The notes beneath the pieces were generated by a model that worked only from the letters and a program-made list of their open reading frames with translations, did not search any database and had not been told where the DNA came from. The translations under genes were made by a program, and so were the position numbers. From the NCBI GenBank assembly GCA_031549195.1, contig JAVBQF010000016.1:1-12963 (forward strand): 12,963 nt of DNA, given 5' to 3'. This document shows positions 1 through 7,766 of this stretch, piece by piece (position 1 is the first letter of the stretch; every line of letters starts with the position of its first letter). Source of the stretch: JAVBQF01 sp031549195. Its GTDB lineage: Bacteria > Bacillota_I > Bacilli_A > RF39 > UBA660.

Positions 1-3000
1 AACATTTCCTTCTTTATCTATCTGCTTTATAACATTACCTGCTTTATCATATTCAAATGATTCATAATTACCATTACCATCCACAACCTTAACAGGCTTA
101 TTCTGATAGTTATAAATTATCTCTGATATTATATTAGAATCTTTAACTGTTTTAGCTATACTTCCATAATTATTGTACTCATAACTTGTCATATATTTAT
201 TATTTGTTCTTTCAGATAAGATCCATCCTAATTTATTACTTGTATATACTGTTTTAGTTTCATTATCTAAAGTAACACTAGCTGGATTACCATATGAATC
301 ATATTCATATGTTGTAGTGCCATTCAAATCACTCTTAGTCTTAATTAATCCCTTTATACCATTTACTTCACTTTGATTATAATAACTATATAAAGTCATC
401 TCATATAAAATAGAATTATTATCACTATTATATAAAGTAAATCCATCAATAGGTTTTACTACTTTAAGCAAAGTAACATTATCATTATCATAAATATATT
501 CTGTTATATTACTTAACTCATCTACTTCCATAATAATATTATTTTTTACATTATAAGTATATTTTTTTACTGATGCATCTGGATTTATTATCTTTATAAT
601 TCTTCCAAGATTATCTCTTTCATAAGTAGTCTTATTAGAATTAATATCTGTAATAGTTAATCTTTCTCCATATTTATTAATTCCACTAATAAGATTATAA
701 GTAATTAAAGTTGTCTTATTATAGGGGTCAATTATTTTTGTAATATATCCATCTCTATCAAAGTATTTATTTGTAACATATGATCCAGTTGCTATTTCAG
801 TTGTAACATTATTAATCTCATCATAACTATAAATAGTTGTATTATCACTTGCATTTGTAACTTTATACACTCTTCCAGCATATTGACCTGTTGTAATATA
901 CTCTATCTTTTCTATCTCTATATTATTTTGTTTTATATTAATTAGTTTCTTATCATTGTTATAACTATAAGTAATAATAACTCCATTTACATCTGTAACA
1001 GTCTCTAACATATTATTGCTATTATAACTATACTTTACAGTTCTACCTATTGGGTCAGTTATTTTACTTAATAAATTATTACTATTATATTCAAGTGTAT
1101 ATACACGGTTAAAACAATCTGTAATACGCTCAATGTTTCCATTTGAGTTTACAACTACTTGTGTTTTATTACCATATTTATCGGTTATTGTCTCTAAATT
1201 ACCATTAATATTATAGGTATATACCGTTTGATCATCTTTAGTAAGAATATACTTATTATTTTCTATTTTGAATGTATTTCTACTATCTTCTGCAGTAAAT
1301 GTATTACCTTCTTTTGTAAAAATATTAATAGATCCATCTGGCAAATATACAATATATGAATTTGGATCATATAAGTTTTGTACTTTAGATGAAAATCCAA
1401 AAGACCAACCATACCCTAGTATAGAAGATATACTATTTTTAGAATTATAAGTTCTACTAAATTTTAAGTCTATATTATTATTAATAATTTCAAAATCAAT
1501 TAATTGTTTGCTATAATTACCAGTAAATGCATTAACTCCACTTTTTCCAAAGTGGCGAAGCTCATATAATCTAGTAGTTATTAATTCTATACTTTCCACA
1601 TCTGTTTTTATAAAAGATGTATTAAAAGGATAAATAGATATATTATTACTTACTGAAAAGCCATCTCCAACATAAGTGTTTGTCCCAGGATCAAGTCTTC
1701 TAGGTCCATTTTCTGCTCCCCAATAATTATATGTTGCATCAATTATTGCATTAGATGCCACACCACCCGATATAAAATTGTTTTTTAAGCCTTGCTCCGT
1801 ACTTATTGTATCATATTTAATTGCAGCATTTGACTGACACTTTGTAATAGAAGAGTTAACCATTATAAGACTTCCACTATTTTGAATTGCATATGTTGAA
1901 TTAGCTCCTGTTCTTCTTATATCGGTATTAAATATTACAGCCATACCAGTTGAAGTAATCTTTATACCACCCCAATAATTAGCGGCTCCAGTGCCACCAA
2001 ATTCACTATCTGTTGGATTTGTTAGTGTAATTACAGAATCTTTAGTTCCTACTAAGTTCAAAAGTCCTGATACACTAAAACCATAGCTAGAATTAAACTT
2101 TAATACACTACCATTTTCTACTTCAAAAGCAAGATTAGAAGGTATTGTGATATTTTGATTTATTACATATGCTTGTTTTGTTAATTTAATATTTGTGTTT
2201 GGTGTCCCATCACTTATATATATTGCACTATATAAATCATTATCAGTATTAATATTATTTGTTATATTGGCAAATGTATCTTCATCCACCATTGATAAGC
2301 ATATTGTCACAGGATATCTAGAACCACCATATACTTTATTATTATTAATTTTTATAATACCAGTTGGTTTATTTGCGACTATAATATTATTTTTAATATT
2401 ATTATTTTCTATTATTAAATTATTAGGATTACGTAAATTGACATATATTTGTTGTTCAAATTCACTATTAGTTATTTTGGTATTTAATCCTACATATATA
2501 TAATCACCAAACGTGGTAGTCCCTCTTCTAATAGTACAATGATCTAATATTAATGTGCCAGAACTACTTATTGCAGACCTAGCTGAAGTTGGAGGCTCAA
2601 CAGTTGAAAAATCAGTATATGAAGCATCTAAAGTACCTGTAGAGGTAACACTAATACTACCCATATCCGTATGTTTTAACACAATTTTTTCTTCTTCAGT
2701 TCCATTAAATATCAATTGTCCACTTACACTAATAAGATACAATGAAGGAAGATTAATTTTGATACCTTTTTCTACTTCAAAAACAGTGTTCACAGGTATT
2801 ACAAAATCACCATTCAATATATAATTTTGCTTTGTTAATTTTACATTTGCTGTTGGTAATCCATCACTTAAGTATATAGCATTATTTGATTCAGTAGTGG
2901 CTGTATTATTTTTTATATTTTCAAAAGTATTGACACTACTAACTGATAATCCAATAGTTACCGGATATATATAAGGTTTAGTTATTTTATTGTCATTTAT

Positions 3001-4350
3001 TTTTAGAGTTCCTGCTACTTTTTTCATTACTACAATACCATCTTTTATAGTATTATTTTCAATTGTTATATTATTAGAATTTGTATTTGCTACTATTATT
3101 TTTTGATTTAATTCGCTATTTGTTATAGTACTATTCTTTCCTAACGAAAGAGAAAACGTTTCATTTGCTCTTTCTATATTGGTCAGTAAAGAGTGGTCTA
3201 AATTTAATATCCCATCACTTGACATTACAACTGTAGAATAATCTGGTGCAGTCAGTTCTAAAAAGTCTGTATAAGAGGCATCAACAATTCCAGTAGTGAA
3301 AACTTCTAGTCCTTTCCATCCTAAATAAGTATAAGGTTTTAATGTAATTTTCTCATCTTCTGTACCATTTAATAAAAGTTCTCCATAAACACTAATACTA
3401 TAACTACGATTAGAAACAGAATTTATATTTATTACACTACCAGCATCAACTTCAAAAATAGTATTAGCAGGTACTGTAATATCAGACTTTATTATATAAT
3501 TTTGTTTTGTTAATCTAATATCAGTTACTGGTGCACTATCAACAAGATAAATTGCATTATATTTTTCTACTGCGTTTGTATTATTTCTTATATTTTCAAA
3601 AGTGTTTTTATCACAAACAGATAAACTAATTGATACCGGATAAGTACTTACCGATTCATTATTATTTATTCTTAAAATACCAGTTGGTTTTTTAGTTATA
3701 GAAACACCATTTTTAATAATATTATTTTCTATTATTACATTATTAACATTAGTATATGATACATTAATCGAAAGACCTATTTCACTATTAGTTATTTCAC
3801 TATACAGACCTAATTGAATAGAATAAAATTCAGCAGTAGAAGTCCCTGCTACAGTACAATTGTCTAATTTTAATGTTCCTGACACTTGTATTACATCTCT
3901 AAATGCTGTAGTCCCGTTTAATCCTGAAATATCTGTATATGATGCAGTAAATACACCAGATGTTGAAACAATTATTTCATTTGAACTAGTAGAATATGGT
4001 TTAAATGTAATTCTTTCTTGCTCTGTTCCATTTAATAACAAAGTTCCATTAATAGTAATAGAAGATGGAAAGTTTAAAATAGTTCCTGCTTCTACTTCTA
4101 AAGTAACACCAGAGTTAATTACTAAATTCGAATATATTGTATAAGTTCCCTTCTCGAGGAATGTATCTGTAGTAATAGTAGAAGGTACTGTACTACCATT
4201 TGATATAGTCGTATTATATTCACTTCTTTCAGTTAATATAATTTTTTCTGACTCTTTATTATTAAATTTAAATGAATATAAATTCATCAATAATATTGCA
4301 ATTGAAAAGAGAGAGACTATGATACTTGCTTTTTTTAGTACATTTTTCAT
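1..4350 (-). CDS. Large secreted or surface beta-helix/RHS (YD-repeat) protein, C-terminus outside window
   Basis: The frame is open from the ATG at 4348-4350 to base 1, giving 1450 residues without a stop. AAAGGTG (4355-4361) is the ribosome site. Residues about 8-24 are hydrophobic after a lysine-rich start, so this is a signal peptide or membrane anchor with no clear cleavage motif. Residues 63 to about 870 are Asn/Thr/Ser-rich beta-helix-type repeats (GTLLLNGTEQERITFKP, LLLNGTEDEKITLKP). An NYWG...GP motif near residue 885 commonly closes such helices. From residue 933 a segment of RHS N-terminal type appears (N-x-x-TGN, then FSRTYNS and GYGWSF), followed by YD-like repeats such as YEYDSYGNPAS and FEYDKAGNVIKQIDKEGN. 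RHS proteins usually form a shell around a variable C-terminal toxin or domain. Any such tip lies beyond the window, so toxin activity cannot be judged. The export and repeat architecture is clear; the function is inferred only. Confidence 0.9.
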   Translation of the reverse strand, partial: MKNVLKKASIIVSLFSIAILLMNLYSFKFNNKESEKIILTERSEYNTTISNGSTVPSTITTDTFLEKGTYTIYSNLVINSGVTLEVEAGTILNFPSSITINGTLLLNGTEQERITFKPYSTSSNEIIVSTSGVFTASYTDISGLNGTTAFRDVIQVSGTLKLDNCTVAGTSTAEFYSIQLGLYSEITNSEIGLSINVSYTNVNNVIIENNIIKNGVSITKKPTGILRINNNESVSTYPVSISLSVCDKNTFENIRNNTNAVEKYNAIYLVDSAPVTDIRLTKQNYIIKSDITVPANTIFEVDAGSVININSVSNRSYSISVYGELLLNGTEDEKITLKPYTYLGWKGLEVFTTGIVDASYTDFLELTAPDYSTVVMSSDGILNLDHSLLTNIERANETFSLSLGKNSTITNSELNQKIIVANTNSNNITIENNTIKDGIVVMKKVAGTLKINDNKITKPYIYPVTIGLSVSSVNTFENIKNNTATTESNNAIYLSDGLPTANVKLTKQNYILNGDFVIPVNTVFEVEKGIKINLPSLYLISVSGQLIFNGTEEEKIVLKHTDMGSISVTSTGTLDASYTDFSTVEPPTSARSAISSSGTLILDHCTIRRGTTTFGDYIYVGLNTKITNSEFEQQIYVNLRNPNNLIIENNNIKNNIIVANKPTGIIKINNNKVYGGSRYPVTICLSMVDEDTFANITNNINTDNDLYSAIYISDGTPNTNIKLTKQAYVINQNITIPSNLAFEVENGSVLKFNSSYGFSVSGLLNLVGTKDSVITLTNPTDSEFGGTGAANYWGGIKITSTGMAVIFNTDIRRTGANSTYAIQNSGSLIMVNSSITKCQSNAAIKYDTISTEQGLKNNFISGGVASNAIIDATYNYWGAENGPRRLDPGTNTYVGDGFSVSNNISIYPFNTSFIKTDVESIELITTRLYELRHFGKSGVNAFTGNYSKQLIDFEIINNNIDLKFSRTYNSKNSISSILGYGWSFGFSSKVQNLYDPNSYIVYLPDGSINIFTKEGNTFTAEDSRNTFKIENNKYILTKDDQTVYTYNINGNLETITDKYGNKTQVVVNSNGNIERITDCFNRVYTLEYNSNNLLSKITDPIGRTVKYSYNSNNMLETVTDVNGVIITYSYNNDKKLINIKQNNIEIEKIEYITTGQYAGRVYKVTNASDNTTIYSYDEINNVTTEIATGSYVTNKYFDRDGYITKIIDPYNKTTLITYNLISGINKYGERLTITDINSNKTTYERDNLGRIIKIINPDASVKKYTYNVKNNIIMEVDELSNITEYIYDNDNVTLLKVVKPIDGFTLYNSDNNSILYEMTLYSYYNQSEVNGIKGLIKTKSDLNGTTTYEYDSYGNPASVTLDNETKTVYTSNKLGWILSERTNNKYMTSYEYNNYGSIAKTVKDSNIISEIIYNYQNKPVKVVDGNGNYESFEYDKAGNVIKQIDKEGNV
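2185..4164 (-). repeat. Three tandem coding modules of about 220 residues in the RHS protein N-terminus
   Basis: The protein repeats itself with a long period. LTKQNYI recurs at residues 280 and 505, and LTKQAYV at 723, giving spacings of 225 and 218 residues. Residues 63-279 form an earlier unit with a divergent start (TFLEKGTYTIYSNL). Each module has the same order: a strand ending in FEVEAG or FEVDAG, an NGTEEEKI loop, ASYTDF, a (L/I)ITNSE turn, ENNxIK, and a closing (A/N)TFxNIxNNT before the next LTKQ. A fourth, shortened copy follows residue 723 and switches to the NYWG end motif. This points to duplication of a whole beta-helix block. Boundaries are approximate because the copies were aligned by eye. 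Confidence 0.85.
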
Positions 4351-4741
4351 AAAACACCTTTTTCTATATGTGATAGATACAAAAATCACATATTTAACAA
4401 TTTTTACTACAAATATAAGATTTAAAATACGAATGTATACTACAAGTTTATTGTATACAACATTACAAAGTTTTTCAACAAAATTTGACCATTTATGGAA
4501 GTTTTTGGTAATAAAAAAACTCAGTACTTTCGTATCAAGCCTCAATAGTTTTCAGTATCTACATTGTTAATAGATGAGTATCAACTTTTTTCTGTTACAT
4601 GTTCCTTACACATTTTAAGTTTTTCTTCTAACAATATTTTCATTTAAAAACAAATTATTTCAATTTTATTGAAATTATATATTTTAGTTATACAGTTACA
4701 CAGGATGAAAATGCTGATTTATTTACTTTTGAAGTAAATAT
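4351..4741. other. Non-coding stretch: upstream region of the RHS gene
   Basis: I see no convincing gene here. The plus-strand frame across it has no ribosome site and is rich in rare stretches. On the minus strand the segment holds the RHS leader. It contains a perfect 8-bp inverted repeat, TATGTGAT/ATCACATA (4367-4374 and 4385-4392, 10-base loop), just upstream of the ribosome site. It also has two copies of TGTATAC (4434-4440 and 4452-4458), the second inside the palindrome TTGTATACAA (4451-4460). These could be operator sites, but no promoter can be assigned with confidence. Confidence 0.5.
4720..4740. terminator. AT-only hairpin just after the phosphoesterase stop codon
   Basis: TATTTACTT (4720-4728) and AAGTAAATA (4732-4740) form a perfect 9-bp stem with a 3-base loop, directly beyond the phosphoesterase stop codon at 4742-4744. 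The stem has little GC. No U-run follows on the minus strand, so it may be a 3'-end stabilising hairpin or a weak terminator rather than a classical one. Confidence 0.35.
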
Positions 4742-5554
4742 TTATAATCTGATATGGTGTTCTTCTACTATTAGATTACCACTATCAACATCAACCTCAA
4801 AATAAATGCCATCTGGAACACCGTCATCATTTATATTCTCAGTCAAAGAACCAATTACATAATAAGCAATTCCATCTTCTTTTAATTTTTTTGTCCAATG
4901 CTGATGACCAGAGAATACACCTAAAATATTTGAATTGTTTTTAAATATTTCTTTTACTTCTTTGCGATTTCCCAGCACAGCGTGATCGGGGTGTTCCTCA
5001 AACCACCAATTACCTGTCATATTATCTTCGGCAACACCAAAGTGAGTAAAAACTAACACTGGAAGATTTGTAGTTGTTAAATCTTTTTTTAACCATTTTA
5101 AATCATCTTCTGAAATAAATTGAGCTTTCAATATTCCACCATATTCTGTGCTTGCTTCATTATCAACATTTAGTCCAAGAAAAACTAAATGATATTCATC
5201 AAAATCTATTGAAAATGTTGAATGATTATATTCCATAATTTCTTCAACTTCTATTCTGCTGTTCATAGAGCGGAGGTCATGATTTCCGGCTACTGAATAA
5301 AAAGGCGGTTTTATTTTCTTTAAAAGATTCCAAATGTATGAAATATTTACAATATCCATATCATGATTAAAGAAATCTTCAACTAAATCTCCTAAATTAA
5401 TTACAATATCCGGTTTAATATTATTATTAATTTCATCAATTATTTTACGTATTAAAGGAATTGAATATTGTGTTAATTTTCTATCTATTATAGAACCATT
5501 ATTAATTGGTGGTTCTGGTGCATAATGTATATCAGAAAAAATAACTATTTTCAT
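4742..5554 (-). CDS. Calcineurin-like metallophosphoesterase (cyclic-nucleotide phosphodiesterase type)
   Basis: This is a 270-residue, two-metal phosphoesterase with all five family blocks in order: D8-x-H10 (SDIH), G55-D56 (NLGDLVED), G90-N-H-D93, H171 (FTHFG) and G216-H-x-H219 (GHQH). These residues bind the dinuclear metal centre and the phosphate. There is no signal peptide or membrane segment, so it is cytosolic. Length and the GNHD/GHQH spacing resemble class III cyclic-nucleotide phosphodiesterases (CpdA/Icc-like) and related phosphohydrolases, but the substrate cannot be read from the sequence. The start is fixed by AGGTG (5560-5564) six bases upstream. It stands alone between non-coding gaps, downstream of the peroxidase gene on the same strand. 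Confidence 0.9.
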   Translation of the reverse strand: MKIVIFSDIHYAPEPPINNGSIIDRKLTQYSIPLIRKIIDEINNNIKPDIVINLGDLVEDFFNHDMDIVNISYIWNLLKKIKPPFYSVAGNHDLRSMNSRIEVEEIMEYNHSTFSIDFDEYHLVFLGLNVDNEASTEYGGILKAQFISEDDLKWLKKDLTTTNLPVLVFTHFGVAEDNMTGNWWFEEHPDHAVLGNRKEVKEIFKNNSNILGVFSGHQHWTKKLKEDGIAYYVIGSLTENINDDGVPDGIYFEVDVDSGNLIVEEHHIRL

Positions 5555-5684
5555 TTTTTCACCTCATAGCAATAGGATAACAAATTTTGAGTAAAGTTGT
5601 GCGAAGAAATTTATACGGTGTTGAAGTAATTGAAAAACATGGTATATGGTAGAGGGCTTCCAACTATTTTATTTTTACTAATTA

Positions 5685-6170
5685 TTACTTACTTACATTC
5701 AATATTTTTAAAATGTCTTTTTCAATTTTTTCTGGTTTCACAGTTGGGCTATACCTCTTTATTACTTTTCCATTCCTATCAACTAAGAATTTTGTAAAAT
5801 TCCATTTAATTCTAGAATTTAGTAATCCGCTCTTTTGTTTTTTTAAAAAGGTATATATTGGGGCTTCATCACTGCCATTAACTTTAATTTTTGAAAAAGT
5901 TTTAAAAGTTGTATTATATTTTAATTGGCAAAATGATAATATCTCTTTATTGGTACCAGGGGCTTGATTAGCAAACTGATTACAAGGAAAATCTAAAATC
6001 TCTAATCCTTGATTTCGATACTTTTTATATAAAGTCTCTAATCCTTCATATTGTGGTGTAAACCCACAACCTGTAGCAGTATTTACAATTAACAGGACTT
6101 TATCCTTATATTCACTTAAACTTACTTCTTTATTATCAATATCTCTAACTACATAGTCATATATATCCAT
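5685..6170 (-). CDS. Glutathione peroxidase family thiol peroxidase
   Basis: The 161-residue protein has the usual length for bacterial glutathione peroxidase-like enzymes, which reduce hydroperoxides and usually draw electrons from thioredoxin. The catalytic Cys is C35 in NTATGCGFTPQY. The partner residues of the tetrad are Q65 (FPCNQF), W123 and N124 (KWNFTKFLVDR). C63 is the conserved Cys of the FPCNQF motif. C81 (SFCQLKYNTTF) lies where the resolving Cys of thioredoxin-dependent members is found. The enzyme is therefore the Cys form, not a selenoprotein. No signal peptide is present. GGTG (6176-6179) is the ribosome site, and a TATAAT -10 box lies at 6190-6195. The gene probably belongs to the chromosomal flank rather than the mobile region. 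Confidence 0.95.
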   Translation of the reverse strand: MDIYDYVVRDIDNKEVSLSEYKDKVLLIVNTATGCGFTPQYEGLETLYKKYRNQGLEILDFPCNQFANQAPGTNKEILSFCQLKYNTTFKTFSKIKVNGSDEAPIYTFLKKQKSGLLNSRIKWNFTKFLVDRNGKVIKRYSPTVKPEKIEKDILKILNVSK

Positions 6171-6189
6171 GTTATCACCAGCTTATCAC

Positions 6190-6195
6190 TATTAT
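6190..6195 (-). promoter_or_regulatory. Candidate -10 box of the peroxidase gene
   Basis: The minus strand reads TATAAT at 6195-6190, about 20 bases upstream of the peroxidase start and right after the U-run of the hairpin at 6197-6228. No good -35 hexamer lies 16-18 bases upstream, so the call rests on the -10 match and its place. Confidence 0.35.
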
Positions 6196-6196
6196 A

Positions 6197-6228
6197 CTAA
6201 AAAACTTGATATTTTCATACCAAGTTTT
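6197..6228 (-). terminator. Hairpin with U-run upstream of the peroxidase gene
   Basis: Read on the minus strand, AAAACTTG (6228-6221) pairs with CAAGTTTT (6208-6201) across a 12-base loop. The T-run continues directly into TTAG, giving six U in total. It could end transcription from the VOC gene or from the promoter at 6331-6359, or act as a leader attenuator for the peroxidase gene. The stem has only two G-C pairs, so strength is uncertain. Confidence 0.45.
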
Positions 6229-6238
6229 ATATAAAATC

Positions 6239-6298
6239 TCAAAAATTGAGAACAGCTTCAACTGGCACCGTTATAAAATGGGTTTCAAAATTTTTCAT
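6239..6298 (-). CDS. Possible 19-residue small ORF in the leader upstream of the peroxidase gene
   Basis: An ATG at 6298 opens 19 codons (MKNFETHFITVPVEAVLNF) ending in TGA. A weak AAGGGA lies about 11 bases upstream, and the ORF sits downstream of the promoter at 6331-6359. The reading looks like protein sequence, but at this length chance is likely. It may equally be the relic of a longer gene. I recognise no family. Confidence 0.2.
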   Translation of the reverse strand: MKNFETHFITVPVEAVLNF

Positions 6299-6330
6299 CT
6301 TGAATAATCCCTTTCATATTAACTACTTAT

Positions 6331-6359
6331 TTTATACCATATTTACTTGATTAATTCAA
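6331..6359 (-). promoter_or_regulatory. Candidate promoter at repeat copy B (TTGAAT-17-TATAAA, extended -10)
   Basis: On the minus strand TTGAAT (6359-6354) is followed after exactly 17 bases by TATAAA (6336-6331). TGG in front gives an extended -10 (TGGTATAAA). The -35 hexamer lies inside repeat copy B. Transcripts would start near 6324 and run toward the small ORF, the hairpin at 6197-6228 and the peroxidase gene. Confidence 0.5.
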
Positions 6360-6374
6360 TACTTCTTGCTCAAT
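6351..6374. repeat. Direct repeat copy B, 24 bp
   Basis: These 24 bases match 6837-6860 with a single transition (C versus T at the 12th base). On the minus strand this copy reads IEQEVLN-stop in the frame matching the recombinase tail IEQEILN-stop, although nothing recombinase-like lies in front of it. The two copies flank the VOC gene and are 486 bp apart. Confidence 0.8.
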
Positions 6375-6393
6375 CTACTTAACAAAAAACTAC

Positions 6394-6795
6394 TTACTTT
6401 TCTTCAATTATTTCAATTAATATACCATTGGGATCTTGTATAAAGAAGTATCTTCTTCCCAATCTACCCTCATTTATTGTAATATCATTCGCTACACCGT
6501 TTTCTATTACAAATTCTTTAGCTTTTTCTATGTCTTTTACCCTAAGTCCCATATGCTTTGTTCCAACTATTGGTAAATCTGTTGAAAGCTCTAAAGAAGT
6601 ACTTGGGATATCAGTATAGTTTGTATAATTAAACATATCTATATACATATTGCTCTTGCTTTTCATCATTATAAGTCTTAAATCTTTATTATCACTTTCA
6701 TATCTTCTTATAACTTCAAAGCCAAAAAGTTCAAAAAATGATATGCTTTTTTCTAATTCCTTAACACTAAATGATACATGATCCATATCAAACAT
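6394..6795 (-). CDS. VOC-superfamily (glyoxalase/bleomycin-resistance-like) protein
   Basis: This 133-residue protein has two beta-alpha-beta-beta-beta halves. The first opens MDHVSFSVKELEKSISFFELFGFEV and the second THMGLRVKDIEKA-like (actual KHMGLRVKDIEKAKEFVIE) and closes with DPNGILIEIIEE. Likely metal ligands in this fold are H6, D53 (usually Glu), H81 and E128. Members include glyoxalase I, dioxygenases and drug-binding proteins, and the substrate here is unknown. AGGAG (6804-6808) fixes the start. A promoter (TTGAAT-17-TATATA, 6817-6845) begins inside the 3' end of the recombinase remnant upstream. The gene is bracketed by the 24-bp direct repeats, so it may have arrived as a small insert. 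Confidence 0.88.
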   Translation of the reverse strand: MFDMDHVSFSVKELEKSISFFELFGFEVIRRYESDNKDLRLIMMKSKSNMYIDMFNYTNYTDIPSTSLELSTDLPIVGTKHMGLRVKDIEKAKEFVIENGVANDITINEGRLGRRYFFIQDPNGILIEIIEEK

Positions 6796-6816
6796 TTTAT
6801 CATCTCCTCATTTATA

Positions 6817-6845
6817 TATATATCATTTTTTCATATTTAATTCAA
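6817..6845 (-). promoter_or_regulatory. Candidate promoter of the VOC gene
   Basis: On the minus strand TTGAAT (6845-6840) and TATATA (6822-6817) are separated by 17 bases, and the transcript would start close to the ribosome site. The -35 hexamer overlaps the last codons and stop of the recombinase remnant, within repeat copy A. Confidence 0.5.
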
Positions 6846-6860
6846 TATTTCTTGCTCAAT
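6837..6860. repeat. Direct repeat copy A, 24 bp, at the 3' end of the recombinase remnant
   Basis: This copy encodes the last residues and the stop of the recombinase remnant (IEQEILN-stop). It matches 6351-6374 at 23 of 24 bases, and the sequences on both sides diverge at once. Confidence 0.8.
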
Positions 6861-7766
6861 TTCTTCGTCTTCTCCGACTAACTCTAAAAACAAAGTCTTA
6901 TCTTTTTCAATAGCTCTGTTTGACTTAATATCAATAACTTTAAATAACAAATTATCATTAATATAATAATCAGCATTCTTCTCAATATCTATTACTACAA
7001 AATTATGCTTTTTCTTCAATAACTCAATATACTTATTCGCTTCTTTTTCGTTTTTAAATTCTGTCTTACTACATCTAAACCCATTATATTCAGCAATAGT
7101 GTCAGTCATATTCTTTTCTTTCAAATCAAATAACTTTTTAATTTTATCTGTTTTTAATTTCAATTCAACTAAATCAACATATGACCTACCAAAGCCATTT
7201 TTTATTTTATCGTCTTTTACAACCTCAATAATGTCTATATATTCCATAACAAATTTACTTTTTGTCTCATAGTCTGCCATATCCCATATAGTGCTTAAAA
7301 CGTCGCTTTTCTCGGCAAAATTAACTTTCTCATTAATAATATTGCTATCTATTGCAAACCTTATTTTATTATCAACCTTACAATTATTAAAATCTTCTGC
7401 TAAATCACTATCAATCGCAAAATATATACCTTCTATTGCAAAATATAATTCTAATAAATCAGTCAATTTATCAATAACAACTTTTGTAATATCTTCTTCT
7501 CTAATATACTCATTACAGTCCTTGCACTTATAATATAAATATTCTTTACCATTATTACAAGCCATTATCCTATTACAATTATGACATCTTTCTTTTTGCC
7601 CATATAAATAATGCTTACTCCTGTAATAATTCCTTCTATTTCGCATTATATTTTCCTGACACGCATAAAAATCTTCATCACTTATCAAAATTGGGATAAA
7701 GCCTACTTTTTCTTCTGCATTTCTATTTTTATCACTCTTACCATGTTCATATCTAATGTCATACCT
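6837..7766 (-). pseudogene. Headless large serine recombinase: C-terminal part only
   Basis: The open frame runs from 7766, right after an in-frame TAG at 7767-7769, to the stop at 6837. There is no ATG with a ribosome site near its beginning; the first usable start is a bare TTG at 7688. The encoded order matches the back half of large serine recombinases. A linker ends PILISDEDFYACQ, a zinc ribbon follows (CHNCNR...YYKCKDC), then a helical region with WDMADYETKSKFVMEYIDIIEV. About 110 further residues form an extra tail I do not recognise. The catalytic resolvase domain (about 130-150 residues with the active Ser) is absent here. Its 5' part overlaps the Rep-like gene in another frame. It is either a relic or the downstream part of a frameshifted fusion. 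The element's other recombinase, at 8757-10258, is separate. Confidence 0.8.

Noticed and set aside
1268..4144. Several plus-strand open frames (1268-1450, 2195-2503, 2555-2824, 3860-4144) opposite the RHS gene
   Set aside because: They have no ribosome sites and lie antisense to a 1450-residue frame with clear repeat structure; they mirror its low-complexity codons.
4367..4392. CRP/FNR-type site (TGTGA...TCACA) in the RHS leader
   Set aside because: The half-sites are separated by 12 bases rather than 6, so the spacing does not fit that family.
4319..4570. Plus-strand 83-residue frame across the RHS upstream region
   Set aside because: No ribosome site, overlaps the RHS start, and the composition is that of AT-rich non-coding DNA.
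5713..5967. Plus-strand frame opposite the peroxidase gene
   Set aside because: Antisense to a gene with all catalytic residues intact, with no start signal.
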